Assembly (NCBI GenBank): GCA_012798535.1
Contig: JAAZMZ010000009.1
Location: 124,001-188,000 of the forward strand
Length of the DNA: 64,000 nt
Direction: 5' to 3'
From: Leptolinea sp.
Lineage (GTDB): Bacteria; Chloroflexota; Anaerolineae; Anaerolineales; Anaerolineaceae
The position numbers were made by a program, and so were the translations under genes. Below are positions 1 through 8,981 of this stretch, piece by piece. The notes below the pieces were generated by a model. The model saw only the letters and a list, made by a program, of their open reading frames with translations. It did not search any database and was not told the origin of the DNA. Position 1 is the stretch's first letter, and every line of letters begins with the position of its first letter.

Positions 1-54
1 AAATGTGTACAGATAATCCAGGTTTTCCTGGTAGGTCTTTTCGTTTTTGTCCAT
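1..54 (-). CDS. folC: Probable folylpolyglutamate/dihydrofolate synthase, N-terminus only
   Basis: Reading the minus strand from an ATG at position 54 gives 18 residues, MDKNEKTYQENLDYLYTF, before the window ends. The pattern TYQE-LDYLYxF is typical of the extreme N-terminus of FolC, which adds glutamate to folates. It is divergent from radC. Only the start is visible, so the call rests on a short motif. Pterin/folate genes also occur at the other end of the window, but about 61 kb away, so they do not form one cluster with it. Confidence 0.5.
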   Translation of the reverse strand, partial: MDKNEKTYQENLDYLYTF

Positions 55-158
55 GCGATCCCTTCGATTCTGTCAAAGGATTGTAACCACGCGCAGAAGT
101 TTGCGCAAGACGGTGCTTTGGTTCGTCAGAGGTTATAATTTGTCGAAAGGGGAAAGCT

Positions 159-869
159 ATGACTGATCAGGATACCCATAACGTTTATCGAATTCGAGAT
201 ATCAGCTCCAACGACCGGCCAAGGGAGAGGCTTGCCGAATTGGGTGCCGGCGCATTGAGTGCGGCTGAATTGCTGGCAATACTGTTACGGGTAGGTATGC
301 CGGGAGAAAACGCCGTCCAACAAGGGCAGCGGTTATTGCAAAAATTTGGAGGTTTGAGCGGCTTGCACAGGGTTAGTTTCGATGAATTATGCCATCAGAA
401 AGGCATCAACACGGCCAAAGCCTGCCAGATCAAAGCGGCTATCGAACTTGGCCGGCGTTTGCCCCGGGAGGATAGCGAAAGCAGGCCGATTATAAAAAGC
501 CCGTCTGATGCAGCCGCGCTTGTTCAATATGAGATGAGCGGACTCCCACAGGAGAATCTATGGATCCTGCTTTTGGATACCCGCAACCGGGTTCTCAAAA
601 TAGACAGGCTCTATCAGGGATCGCTAAATTCTTCGTCAGTTCGAATCGGCGAATTGTTCAAGTCCGCTCTAACAAACAGCGCGGCATCCATAATTCTTGT
701 GCATAATCACCCGAGTGGTGATCCAACCCCTAGCCCCGAAGATGTGGCATTGACCAGAGCGGCCAGGCAGGCGGGAAAACTGCTCGATGTGGAAGTTCTG
801 GATCACCTGGTAATCGGGTTAAAAAATTTTGTATCGTTGAAAGACCGCGGACTGGGATTCAATGGTTGA
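159..869 (+). CDS. radC: RadC family JAMM-domain protein
   Basis: 236 residues, the usual RadC length. The N-terminal half is an HhH-like UPF0758 region (about residues 15-95, with PRERL and GxxALSxAELLAILLR-type text). The C-terminal half is a JAMM/MPN-like metal site with HNHPSGDPTPSPED near residues 181-194, giving the HxH...S..D ligands. RadC was named for DNA repair, but its biochemical role is still unsettled. The ATG follows a GAAAGG-GGAAAG purine stretch. It stands alone, divergent from the probable folC and convergent with the response regulator downstream. It is a housekeeping JAMM protein and is not the deubiquitinase of the operon at 9-15 kb. Confidence 0.93.
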   Translation: MTDQDTHNVYRIRDISSNDRPRERLAELGAGALSAAELLAILLRVGMPGENAVQQGQRLLQKFGGLSGLHRVSFDELCHQKGINTAKACQIKAAIELGRRLPREDSESRPIIKSPSDAAALVQYEMSGLPQENLWILLLDTRNRVLKIDRLYQGSLNSSSVRIGELFKSALTNSAASIILVHNHPSGDPTPSPEDVALTRAARQAGKLLDVEVLDHLVIGLKNFVSLKDRGLGFNG

Positions 870-893
870 TCAAATGGTAATATCAGACTGCTT

Positions 894-2051
894 TTACCAG
901 TCTTTCTTGCGAATGACTTTAAATGGTTCAACAACCAGGTTCGGTTGAGAGCCCATTTTCAGAATCTCAATCAGGATGGATCTTGAAATGGTCGTATTCT
1001 CAGGGAATAGGATGTTGCCTTTTGTGTCTTTGATCGGTTCGACCAGCAACATACCGACTTCCAGTTCATCCTGTGTGACCACCGAGATCGACCGGTCTTC
1101 GGGAAGAGATTGAACGCTTTGAAGACTGCTTAACGCATCGATGATGCTCCTGTGGTACAGATTCTGCCTTGAGCGCAGTGTTGTGAGAATCTGATCATGC
1201 AGGAGTCCCTGCAGCATCAATTGATCATAATCGACGCAGATTTTCAGAATGTGTGAACCAAGATCGATCGGATAAATATCCGGATATTCCGGATTCAAAC
1301 ACAGGTCATCGATGGAGCGTCCCTGTCCGGCGATCATCCGGCTGACCTTTTCAAGGCGGGGTATCTTTTCCAGCAACTTGCTGGCGGTTAACGGATGTTT
1401 GGAGAAAATGAGAGTCTCTCCGGCGTCCAGAGACCTGCCCGAATTGATCTTCTCCAGCATCGTCTGTGGAAAGATAATCCATCCCAGTTGAGAAAGTGCG
1501 GCTGCCATTTCATATTGCCAGCCATCTTTCAGATTCATGACCTTAACAATATGCGCAACCAATTGCTGAATGCGAAACGACCGGCCATAGGCGTCATTAT
1601 TGACAATTGACAGCACTTCGGTCAACATACTAATGGATTCTTTCAGGGTTTTTTCGAGGAGGTCTTTTTCCGCCGTGATCAACTGATACTGCCGAATACC
1701 TGCATCCAGGGCAGAGGTGAGTTGTTCACCTGAACACGGTTTTGCCAGATAGCGGAATATCTGCCCCTGATTGATAGCTTCGATGGCGATGGGAAGATCG
1801 GTGTTACCAGTCAACATGATGCGCACGGAATCCGGTGTGACTTCTTTTACCTGTGCCAGAAACTTGATCCCATCCATTACCGGCATTCGCAGGTCTGAGA
1901 CTACCACCGCGTATGGCCCATTTTTCCAGATCTTATCCAGAGCTTCAGATCCACTTTGTGCCGTTTCAATAGAATAATTAAAACCCAATTCACGGCGCAG
2001 TGAGTCCAGTAAAAGGATCTCATCATCAACCAGGAGAATTTTTTCTTTCAT
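894..2051 (-). CDS. Response regulator with degenerate HD-GYP-like output domain
   Basis: 385 residues. The N-terminus (1-125) is a REC receiver with acidic residues DD at 9-10, phospho-acceptor D53 (VVVSDLRMPVMDG), the T of MLTGN and the K of YLAKP. After a helical linker, residues about 140-300 resemble the HDOD/HD-GYP fold of RpfG-like regulators. The metal-binding HD pair is not present (AAALSQLGWI stands where LHDIGK is expected) and no GYP motif is visible, so c-di-GMP hydrolysis is unlikely. The start overlaps the stop of the upstream sensor kinase by 4 bp, so the two are translationally coupled and almost certainly a cognate pair. The target is unknown. Confidence 0.85.
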   Translation of the reverse strand: MKEKILLVDDEILLLDSLRRELGFNYSIETAQSGSEALDKIWKNGPYAVVVSDLRMPVMDGIKFLAQVKEVTPDSVRIMLTGNTDLPIAIEAINQGQIFRYLAKPCSGEQLTSALDAGIRQYQLITAEKDLLEKTLKESISMLTEVLSIVNNDAYGRSFRIQQLVAHIVKVMNLKDGWQYEMAAALSQLGWIIFPQTMLEKINSGRSLDAGETLIFSKHPLTASKLLEKIPRLEKVSRMIAGQGRSIDDLCLNPEYPDIYPIDLGSHILKICVDYDQLMLQGLLHDQILTTLRSRQNLYHRSIIDALSSLQSVQSLPEDRSISVVTQDELEVGMLLVEPIKDTKGNILFPENTTISRSILIEILKMGSQPNLVVEPFKVIRKKDW

Positions 2052-4429
2052 TTCTCATTTTCCGGTAATCTGATTATGAAGGTTGTTCCCCTGCCAACTT
2101 CAGTTTCAAAGTCCAGTGTTCCTCCATGCTTCTTTACTATTACTGTATAACAAATTGCCAATCCCTGCCCGGTACCAATTCCCACATCCTTTGTTGTAAA
2201 GAATGGATCGAAAATTTTATTACGGATCGCTTCCGGTATTCCGGTGCCCGTATCGGTTACCCGAATTTCAAGGATCCCATCCAGAGAACGGCTGCTTATG
2301 GTGATTAATCCCTTGAAGGAAGGATTTTCCATGCAGACATCACGAATGGCATGTGCGGCGTTGACGATCAGATTCAAAAAGACCTGCCCCAGTTCACTCG
2401 GGAGACAAAGGATCGCCGGCAGGTCATCAGCCAGGTCGGTCTTAATCTCTGCCACACTCTTCCATTCGTTGCGGGATAATGAAAGGGCATTTTGAATGAT
2501 TAGATTGATATTTGCCGGTTCCCGAGTTGCGCTTCCGGGATGTGAATAATAGCGCATGGCTGATACGATGCGCGAAATCCGATCAATCCCTTCGAGCGAA
2601 TCGCTGATAGCTCTGGGTGCTTCCTTTCGGAAAAAATCGATGTGCGCGGCATCAGCAGATTTTTCCAGCGCTGCGGCTTTTTCCGGTGTAGCATTTCCTT
2701 TTTTCACATCCTCATTCAATTCATTCACCTGGTCAATCAGACTCAACACATCATCCAGTTGTCTACCGATATACCGCAGGTTGCTTCCCACCAGTTGGGT
2801 GGGGGTGTTGATCTCATGAGCAATCCCGGCTGCCATCAGGCCAATGGCTTCCATTTTTCGGGATTCGTTCAGACTATTCTCCAGTTGACGTCTCTCCGTG
2901 ATATCTGATCCGACCAGAAGGAATCCCGGTTCTTCTCCCTCCTGCAAATAAAGGGGAGTGAGTGTGATGCCCAGGATACGATTTTCTTCCCCTGTCTTTT
3001 CCAGAATGAGGTCGTCCATACGGATTTTTTCACGCTTTTCACAACATTCACCCGCTTCGTGGATGATCTTTTCCCAATCCCAGGGTATGGGCAATTGAAA
3101 GAAATCTCTTCCCATGACTTCATTGGTGGTCAATCCGAAAAGATTCGCGGCGACATCATTCCACTGTGTCACATTATGACTACTATTAACTCCAATAATG
3201 ATGGATGAAATGGAGCTCAAGATCTGATTGTTCTCATTGTAGGTCTCGATCAAGGCTTTTTCGCTAAGCTCGCGTTCCTTGATCTCATGCTTCAACTCGA
3301 AATTCACCCTGCTTAATTCAGATGTTCTCTCGTCGATGCGTTTCTCCAGTTCATCTCTGGATTTGCGTAATTCAGAATCATATGTTTCCATGGATTCCAG
3401 CATTTCGTTAATGCCCGTGGATAAAGAAGAGATCTCATCTTTACCATCCACAGGAATCCGATCATGCGTTTGTATATCCAGACGAATTTTTTTCACGAAT
3501 CCATTCAATTCCGTGATTCTGGAAATAACAAATCTATTCAAGGCGAACGTGACGGCCAATGAAAAGAACAGACAACCAGAGACAACCACAAAGATATAGA
3601 AAAGGATGATGGAATATCCGTGTTTATAAATATCCCTTTCCATTGTAGTTTTGATCATCATGACCGGTTTCCCGTGGATGTCATTCAACAGGGCATAACC
3701 GGCTATGTAGTCTTCATCAACCTCTTTGATAAACAGCGAATTGTCTGATCCACTGACTGAACTGGCATTCTTTAATTCTTGATTGAGTTGCGATTCTATA
3801 TAAGGCGTGATCTGAATCATTGACTGGGTCGCCGTGGAGAGTTTGGAGGCGTATTGATCATTTATATACCGACCAACAATCAACGAACCCTGCTTGGGTC
3901 CTTCTTTCTTGCTCGTCAGAATTGGAAATGCGGCAAATTGCAGTGGTCCTTTATTCAGGTTGAAGATTCCTACAATGCCATCTTTCTGGTCATCCCTCAG
4001 TCTTGTGGCAACCGGTTCTTCTGCCAGCATATCTTTCATTTCTGCAGTGATTTGCAACGGCTGGTTAGTGACCAGATCGTATCCATAGGAGCCGATGATC
4101 TGCCCGGAGTTATCCAGAAAGATGAAATAATTAAGTTGCAGACCAGTCATGGTCTCGGGAATGATGTTCGATTCGAAAAAGTTGGGATATTTTCCCCGGG
4201 CATAATTGTACGTATCATCCCAGGCAGCGTAGTCTCGTGCTATTGACAACAGGCCGGCATTGTCACTGGAATAGACATTCAACGCCCGTTGGACGTTCTT
4301 CAGGCAGTAATCCTGTTCCAGAATGGATAGATTTGTAATCAGGATGAGGCGGGATGCAACACAAATCAAACTGACGAACAGTACGGATATGAGAAAAATA
4401 TGGATAAGGGTTTTTTTCCGTAATGTCAT
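2048..4429 (-). CDS. Membrane sensor histidine kinase (CHASE4-HAMP-PAS-HisKA-HATPase)
   Basis: 793 residues. Transmembrane helix 1 is at about 8-32. An extracytoplasmic CHASE4-like domain follows (about 35-265, with [13 protein letters not shown]). Helix 2 is at about 272-298, then HAMP, a coiled coil (350-395) and a PAS domain (about 400-515). The dimerisation/phosphorylation motif GIAHEINTP has the phospho-acceptor H538. The ATPase domain shows [18 protein letters not shown] and GTGQGLAIC boxes. It belongs to the NtrB-like HisKA group. It overlaps its response regulator gene by 4 bp. The ligand for CHASE4 cannot be read from sequence. Confidence 0.93.
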   Translation of the reverse strand: MTLRKKTLIHIFLISVLFVSLICVASRLILITNLSILEQDYCLKNVQRALNVYSSDNAGLLSIARDYAAWDDTYNYARGKYPNFFESNIIPETMTGLQLNYFIFLDNSGQIIGSYGYDLVTNQPLQITAEMKDMLAEEPVATRLRDDQKDGIVGIFNLNKGPLQFAAFPILTSKKEGPKQGSLIVGRYINDQYASKLSTATQSMIQITPYIESQLNQELKNASSVSGSDNSLFIKEVDEDYIAGYALLNDIHGKPVMMIKTTMERDIYKHGYSIILFYIFVVVSGCLFFSLAVTFALNRFVISRITELNGFVKKIRLDIQTHDRIPVDGKDEISSLSTGINEMLESMETYDSELRKSRDELEKRIDERTSELSRVNFELKHEIKERELSEKALIETYNENNQILSSISSIIIGVNSSHNVTQWNDVAANLFGLTTNEVMGRDFFQLPIPWDWEKIIHEAGECCEKREKIRMDDLILEKTGEENRILGITLTPLYLQEGEEPGFLLVGSDITERRQLENSLNESRKMEAIGLMAAGIAHEINTPTQLVGSNLRYIGRQLDDVLSLIDQVNELNEDVKKGNATPEKAAALEKSADAAHIDFFRKEAPRAISDSLEGIDRISRIVSAMRYYSHPGSATREPANINLIIQNALSLSRNEWKSVAEIKTDLADDLPAILCLPSELGQVFLNLIVNAAHAIRDVCMENPSFKGLITISSRSLDGILEIRVTDTGTGIPEAIRNKIFDPFFTTKDVGIGTGQGLAICYTVIVKKHGGTLDFETEVGRGTTFIIRLPENEK

Positions 4430-4571
4430 TCTTTTTAAAAGTGTTTATGCGGATGTATATCAAGAATAATAACCGATAAATAACCCAAAAATAACCATAT
4501 AGATTTTCATTTTATGTAAATTCTACGTAAATATCTGTGTAGTAAGAGAAGTACCATACAGTTCCGCATCA

Positions 4572-4600
4572 TTGATTTTTTGGGAGTTATTTTGTATACT
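4572..4600 (+). promoter_or_regulatory. Sigma-70-type promoter of the ABC-F gene
   Basis: TTGATT (4572-4577) and TATACT (4595-4600) are separated by 17 bp, a near-consensus vegetative promoter. Transcription would begin near 4607, leaving a leader of about 125 nt before the ABC-F start codon. Confidence 0.7.
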
Positions 4601-4630
4601 TCATATCGGTATTGATTCAAGGAAAGATCG

Positions 4631-4712
4631 ATGCGTGTTGATAGCCTGTAAACAATGAATTATCAGTGGGCGCTTTGCCCGGTTTGAAATTCAACGGAGG
4701 TATGACCTCCGG
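4631..4712 (+). promoter_or_regulatory. Leader with short ORFs and hairpins, possible translation-coupled attenuator
   Basis: The leader contains two tiny ORFs. The first, ATG at 4631, encodes MRVDSL and follows AAGGAAAG. The second, ATG at 4655, encodes MNYQWALCPV and stops at 4687; its last codons run through a small GGGC/GCCC hairpin. Immediately after, CGGAGGT (4695-4701) and ACCTCCG (4705-4711) form a perfect 7-bp hairpin with a 3-nt loop, followed by GATTTTG. Leader peptides plus a terminator-like hairpin are the known arrangement for drug-inducible ABC-F and Erm genes. The function here is inferred. Confidence 0.5.
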
Positions 4713-4732
4713 ATTTTGTATAGGGCTACAAC

Positions 4733-6385
4733 ATGCTTACCATAAACAAAATAACAAAATCCTTCGGGATAAAACCCGTCTTATTAGATATCAGTTTTAA
4801 AATAGATGAGGGAGAAAAAATTGGCCTGATAGGGTTGAACGGGGGAGGCAAAACCACCCTGCTAAAGATCATCACCGGTGAATTGAAACCCGATTCTGGA
4901 AGCGTAATGTTCAATCCCGCCAATTTGAGGGTTGGCTATTTGCCGCAGGGACTGGCACTGCCAGAGAACGAGACGATTTCGACATATCTGCATCAAATCA
5001 ATGGCCATCCTGCCATTCTCTCCCATGAATTGGAATGTCTGGCCGGGAAACTGGCAGAAACTCCGCTTGATCCACATTTGATTGAAGCGTATGACAAAGC
5101 GTTAGACTCGCTCGAATCTGGCAGTGAAACGACGGGTGGGCTTAAGAATATCCTGTCCATGCTCGGGTTGGGTGATATTCCGGATGATCAGCCGATCTGT
5201 CATTTGAGTGGAGGACAGAAAACTCGCCTGGCTCTGGCCGGTGTGCTGCTTTCGAATCCGCAATTGTTACTACTGGATGAACCTACCAATCACCTGGATA
5301 TCGCGATGCTGGAATGGCTGGAACAGTGGTTAAAACAGACTCACGCCGCTGTGCTGCTGGTTTCACATGACCGTGCCTTTCTGGATGCCGTTGCGGAGAA
5401 CATCCTGGAGTTGGATGAACATACGCATACCATTCGGGCGTACGCGGGGAATTATTCGGCTTATCTGGAACAAAAAAGGGAAGAACGCAACAGACAATGG
5501 CAGGAATATACCGATCAGCAGAGTGAGATCCGGCGGCTGCGAAAAGCGGCTACCGGAGTGCGCGACCTGGCGCGATTCCATAAAGGGGGGAAGACGGAAG
5601 CCGGCAGCACGGATGGATTCAGTATTGGTTTCTTTTCTGACCGCGGAAAGGAAACCACACGGCGGGCCAAAAACCTGGAAAAGCGGATCGAACATCTGTT
5701 GACCGATGAAAAAATCGATAAGCCTTCACGCACCTGGCAGATGAAGGTGGATTTTGAGAACGCGGGAGAAACCGGGCGGGATGTGGTCGTTTTGCACGAC
5801 CTGGTCATCGGCTATACAGGCAAAGCCCTGTCCGGTCCGATCTCGCTGACTGTTCGGTATGGCGACCGGCTGGTATTGACCGGTCCGAATGGCTGTGGAA
5901 AATCAACGCTGTTGAAAACCATCCTGGGGATCCTGCCGCCTTTAGAAGGGACAATACGCCTGGGTTCGGGTGTTAAGACCGGCTATCTGGCTCAGGAACA
6001 GGAAACGTTGATAGATCATTTTTCGGTACTAGAAACGATCCTGCAGGTCAAACACACATCTGAAACAGATGCCCGCTCCTTCCTGTCAAAGTATCTATTT
6101 CCCGGAGATGACGTTTTCACAATGGTCGATCGACTTTCGTATGGCGAACGTGTGCGTCTGTCACTTGCCTGTCTGGTGGCAGAAGGCTGCAATTTCCTGA
6201 TCATGGATGAACCGGTCAATCACCTGGATATCCCCTCGCGGGAACGCTTCGAGCAGGCGCTGACCGGTTTCCAGGGAACGATCCTTGCGGTGGTGCATGA
6301 CCGCACATTCATCCGCAATGTTGCTACCCGGGTATGGAAATTTGAGGGATGCAAGATTTCCCCTGACTATAAATGGGACTTATAA
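4733..6385 (+). CDS. ABC-F family ATPase (ribosome-acting, possible antibiotic resistance)
   Basis: 550 residues, two ABC nucleotide-binding domains in one chain and no membrane segment. NBD1 has Walker A GLNGGGKTT (about 34-42), signature LSGGQ and Walker B LLLLDEPTNHLD. NBD2 has GPNGCGKST, a variant signature LSYGE and LIMDEPVNHLD. The linker between them (about 240-330) is long and charged with helical text, as in ABC-F proteins that reach into the ribosomal P site from the E site. The long linker and the attenuator-like leader favour an antibiotic-protection (ARE) member over a housekeeping EttA/Uup. The drug class cannot be told. The start has only a weak AGGG seven bases upstream. Confidence 0.88.
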   Translation: MLTINKITKSFGIKPVLLDISFKIDEGEKIGLIGLNGGGKTTLLKIITGELKPDSGSVMFNPANLRVGYLPQGLALPENETISTYLHQINGHPAILSHELECLAGKLAETPLDPHLIEAYDKALDSLESGSETTGGLKNILSMLGLGDIPDDQPICHLSGGQKTRLALAGVLLSNPQLLLLDEPTNHLDIAMLEWLEQWLKQTHAAVLLVSHDRAFLDAVAENILELDEHTHTIRAYAGNYSAYLEQKREERNRQWQEYTDQQSEIRRLRKAATGVRDLARFHKGGKTEAGSTDGFSIGFFSDRGKETTRRAKNLEKRIEHLLTDEKIDKPSRTWQMKVDFENAGETGRDVVVLHDLVIGYTGKALSGPISLTVRYGDRLVLTGPNGCGKSTLLKTILGILPPLEGTIRLGSGVKTGYLAQEQETLIDHFSVLETILQVKHTSETDARSFLSKYLFPGDDVFTMVDRLSYGERVRLSLACLVAEGCNFLIMDEPVNHLDIPSRERFEQALTGFQGTILAVVHDRTFIRNVATRVWKFEGCKISPDYKWDL

Positions 6386-6430
6386 TAATGCGATTCTACA
6401 TACCACACTTCGACACAACGGAAAAAGCTT

Positions 6431-7645
6431 TTGGATTCATCATCGCACAAATCTATATGGCCGATCTTTATAGTTTTGTTTCTGATATGTGTCTCAATTA
6501 TTGTGCGAATTGCATTATTCCCTTATACAAATTATGATCTTGGTTTTTATGTGATTCCCTGGTTTCGTTATATGATCGAAAATGGGGGGCTGGCAAGTAT
6601 CAAAGCGCTCGTCGATGGCCCCCCGGGAATTCCCCGATTCTCTTATTCTCCGCCATACTTCTATTTGCTTTTACTGGCCAGCCCGCTCACCAGGTTCCTT
6701 TCTTTGGACATGGTAATCAAGATAGTATCGGTAATATTTGATTACCTGTCCGCTTTTTATGTATTAAAAATTATCGAATTACGTGATCCTGCAGGTTGGA
6801 AAAAATGGCTGGGCTTTTTTTTCGTACTTTTCGCACCAACTGTTTTTATAAATAGTGCATACTGGGGACAATTCGACGGCATCTTTGGCGCGTTTCTCAT
6901 AATGGCTTTGTACTTTTTTTTCAAGGGAAACAATCCAGCTTCTGTTGGTTTGTTTTTCTCTGCCATTCTATTTAAAGTTCAGGCGGCAGTTCTGGCACCG
7001 GTATTTTTTGTTTTATTCCTGAAGAAACAGATTGAATGGCGATGGATAATAATTTGCTTCCCCGTATATATCCTCTGGATCATACCGGCATTATTTTTCA
7101 ACTATCCAATCGATGGAGTAATCCGTACATTATTTCAAGAGACACAAAAATTTGAATCGATTACTCTAAACGCGCCAAATTTCTATGCCTTCTTTCCCGA
7201 TGCATCAATACAGACATTTCAATTTGTTGGATTGGTGCTTGCCATATTATTTTGTTGCGTCTTAATATGGAGCGCCCTCCGAATTCCAGGTCCGCTGAAA
7301 AGTGATCAGATCCTGCTATTTACCGTCCTGGTTTCACTGGCACTGCCGTTTATTCTGCCTAAAATGCACGAACGGTATTTCTTTACGGCCGCATTATTCT
7401 CCATTTTTCTACCATTTTTCTATCCCCGGACGCGTCTGATTCCTCTTGCACTGCAGGTCACATCCCTGCTCTCATATATGTTATACCTGCGCGATTACGA
7501 ATTGGTACCATTGGCCATTCCAGCGGTGATTAATTTTATCGTATTGATTTATCTGGTGCATTTTTTCTTTCAATCGACCGGATCTCAACCTGCAGGTTTC
7601 ACTGCGAATGTAAATTCGTGCGCGGACGTATGTTCGGAAGACTGA
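6431..7645 (+). CDS. Polytopic GT-C-type glycosyltransferase, unknown substrate
   Basis: 404 residues with about ten hydrophobic helices. The first luminal loop carries a YTNYDLGFY-type acidic motif after helix 1, and later come SAYWGQFDGIF and LPKMHERYFF. These are the marks of GT-C polyprenyl-phosphate-sugar-dependent mannosyl/glucosyltransferases (GT39/GT87-like). It probably transfers a lipid-linked sugar on the outer face of the membrane. The start is a TTG after GGAAAAAG, and no in-frame ATG lies near. It sits 45 bp after the ABC-F gene on the same strand. The sequence is richer in A/T than its neighbours, common for membrane proteins. Confidence 0.72.
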   Translation: MDSSSHKSIWPIFIVLFLICVSIIVRIALFPYTNYDLGFYVIPWFRYMIENGGLASIKALVDGPPGIPRFSYSPPYFYLLLLASPLTRFLSLDMVIKIVSVIFDYLSAFYVLKIIELRDPAGWKKWLGFFFVLFAPTVFINSAYWGQFDGIFGAFLIMALYFFFKGNNPASVGLFFSAILFKVQAAVLAPVFFVLFLKKQIEWRWIIICFPVYILWIIPALFFNYPIDGVIRTLFQETQKFESITLNAPNFYAFFPDASIQTFQFVGLVLAILFCCVLIWSALRIPGPLKSDQILLFTVLVSLALPFILPKMHERYFFTAALFSIFLPFFYPRTRLIPLALQVTSLLSYMLYLRDYELVPLAIPAVINFIVLIYLVHFFFQSTGSQPAGFTANVNSCADVCSED

Positions 7646-7674
7646 TTGACAGGAAAAAAAGCTTATAGTAAACT
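7646..7674 (+). promoter_or_regulatory. Promoter of the tRNA-Met gene
   Basis: TTGACA (7646-7651) and TAAACT (7669-7674) are 17 bp apart, placing the transcription start a few bases before the tRNA 5' end at 7690. The -35 hexamer begins directly after the preceding gene's stop codon. Confidence 0.6.
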
Positions 7675-7689
7675 TCCTTTCACGTTATT

Positions 7690-7764
7690 GGCGAGGTAGC
7701 TCAGTGGTAGAGCAGGGGACTCATAAGCCCTTGGTCGTGGGTCCAAATCCCACTCTCGCCACCA
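7690..7764 (+). tRNA. tRNA-Met (CAT anticodon)
   Basis: A full cloverleaf can be folded. Acceptor GGCGAGG pairs with TCTCGCC (G7-T66 wobble), the D stem is GCTC/GAGC, the anticodon loop is CTCATAA with anticodon CAT, the variable loop is TGGTC, and the T stem is GTGGG/CCCAC. The CCA end is encoded (7762-7764). The acceptor closes with a G1-C72 pair, so this is not the initiator type. An Ile2 tRNA with modified CAT is the alternative. Two oddities are an A31-G39 mismatch at the base of the anticodon stem and a T loop reading TCCAAAT, with C in place of the usual T55. Confidence 0.93.
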
Positions 7765-7772
7765 GATCATGA

Positions 7773-7804
7773 GAGTAATCCTGTTTTGGATTGCTCTTTT
7801 TTTT
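7773..7804 (+). terminator. Rho-independent terminator after tRNA-Met
   Basis: GAGTAATCC (7773-7781) pairs with GGATTGCTC (7788-7796), nine pairs with one T-G wobble and a 6-nt loop, followed by eight T residues. Confidence 0.9.
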
Positions 7805-7884
7805 CGTTCGTGAAAATGAGCAATGCCGGTATGCCACCCATTGATTTTCCTGTTTGGCAGTAGAATCAATGGGATTGATCCATT

Positions 7885-8874
7885 ATGACGACTGTATCCG
7901 CCTGTCTTATTGTAAAGGATGAAGCGCAGAACCTGCCGCGCTGTCTGGCCAGCCTGCAGGGGGTGGTGGATGAGATCATTGTGGTGGATACCGGGTCAAC
8001 GGATGATTCATGCCGAATTGCCGAATCCTTCGGCGCGCGTGTTCATCTCTTCGCCTGGCGGAATGATTTCAGCGCGGCACGCAACGCCGCCTTGGAACAG
8101 GCTTCAGGTGATTGGATCCTGAGTCTGGACGCCGATGAAGAGCTGGAAGAAAACAGCCGAGGGCAGCTGCTGCGCGAGCTGGTTTCTTCTGCACGAGCCG
8201 ATGGTTTTTACCTGACGGTGCGCAACCTGCAACCACCCGGTGAGTTGACACCCTGGCTGGATATGCAAATCCTGCGCCTTTTCCGGCATTTACCGGGTGT
8301 GGTTTTTGAAGGCGCGATCCATGAACAGGTGACTCCATCGCTCCTGCGCGCGGGCGGGAATATCCAGACCGGGAGCCTTATCTTGCTGCATTACGGGTAT
8401 CAACTCAAAGAAGCGCAGGGAAAATCACGGGCACACCGCAACCTGGAACTTCTACAGGAAGCCTTGAAAATCACACCGGATGATCCCTATCTCCAGTATC
8501 AACTGGGAGCCACACTCAAATCGCTTAATCTTAATGAAGAAGCCCGAACCGTTCTAGAGAAAGCTCTGATGAGGGCGAGTGATCTATCGGCAGACGTTTT
8601 GGCCGGCACCTATATGAGACTGGCGCAAATCTACCTGATGGATGATGCCTTTGATTCGGTCATGAAAAACGCACTGGCCTGTCTACACATCGAGCCGGAC
8701 AATATCCCTGCACTGTATGCAGCCGCCCTGGCTTCTTATTCACTGGGGAAAAAGAAAGAAGCCTACACTTTTTTCGAAAGACTTGCCGCGCGGCCGGAAA
8801 TCTCAGAGCAGGACCTTTCAAACATCCGGCAGGTGATGGCATCGATTCAGACGGATTTCCATGTCGATAGTTAA
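7885..8874 (+). CDS. Family 2 glycosyltransferase with C-terminal TPR repeats
   Basis: 329 residues, soluble. The N-terminal GT-A domain (about 1-185) shows the GT2 pattern VSACLIVKDEAQNLPRCL, VDTGSTDDS and the DxD-like LSLDADEE metal site, then H/E-rich text (VVFEGAIHEQV) typical of the SunS/TPR-linked GT2 subfamily. Residues about 190-325 are TPR-like helices (DDPYLQYQLGATLKSLNLNEEARTVLEKAL, and two more). Such proteins glycosylate proteins or cell-surface glycans. The acceptor is unknown. It lies between the tRNA terminator and the promoter of the ubiquitin-like operon, so it is probably its own unit. Confidence 0.87.
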   Translation: MTTVSACLIVKDEAQNLPRCLASLQGVVDEIIVVDTGSTDDSCRIAESFGARVHLFAWRNDFSAARNAALEQASGDWILSLDADEELEENSRGQLLRELVSSARADGFYLTVRNLQPPGELTPWLDMQILRLFRHLPGVVFEGAIHEQVTPSLLRAGGNIQTGSLILLHYGYQLKEAQGKSRAHRNLELLQEALKITPDDPYLQYQLGATLKSLNLNEEARTVLEKALMRASDLSADVLAGTYMRLAQIYLMDDAFDSVMKNALACLHIEPDNIPALYAAALASYSLGKKKEAYTFFERLAARPEISEQDLSNIRQVMASIQTDFHVDS

Positions 8875-8925
8875 CAACGCCGTAACAAAAAGGGGAATTT
8901 TAAGATAATCGTCGGCGAAAAACAG

Positions 8926-8953
8926 TTGACAGAAATCTCTTCCGGCATAAAAT
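8926..8953 (+). promoter_or_regulatory. Promoter of the ubiquitin-like operon
   Basis: A perfect TTGACA (8926-8931) and TAAAAT (8948-8953) are 16 bp apart. Transcription would start near 8960, inside the symmetric operator that follows, leaving a 5' leader of about 20 nt with no good Shine-Dalgarno at normal distance. Confidence 0.75.
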
Positions 8954-8954
8954 G

Positions 8955-8981
8955 TGGTATGAAGGTCAGACCAAAATACCA
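8955..8981 (+). promoter_or_regulatory. GntR/FadR-type operator overlapping the E1 start codon
   Basis: A 27-bp element is symmetric around A8968. Outer arms TGGTAT (8955-8960) and ATACCA (8976-8981) flank the core GGTCAGACC (8964-8972). Ten of the thirteen positions in each half match their partner; only the 3-bp spacers GAA/AAA break the symmetry. GGTCnGACC is the core of FadR-subfamily GntR operators. The element covers the transcription start and reaches the first base of the ATG. The gene it controls encodes a protein with a GntR domain, so autorepression is the natural reading. Confidence 0.72.

Larger units (their letters stand above)
4430..4732. other. Divergent intergenic region, kinase / ABC-F
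   Basis: About 300 bp between two divergent genes. The right half holds a near-consensus promoter and a structured leader for the ABC-F gene (listed separately). The left half is AT-rich and must hold the promoter of the kinase/regulator pair, but no clear hexamer pair stood out on the minus strand. Confidence 0.6.

Noticed and set aside
159-869. RadC JAMM domain as a second deubiquitinase of the ubiquitin-like system
   Set aside because: It has the standard RadC length and N-terminal HhH region and lies 8 kb from the operon on its own; it is the common housekeeping RadC.
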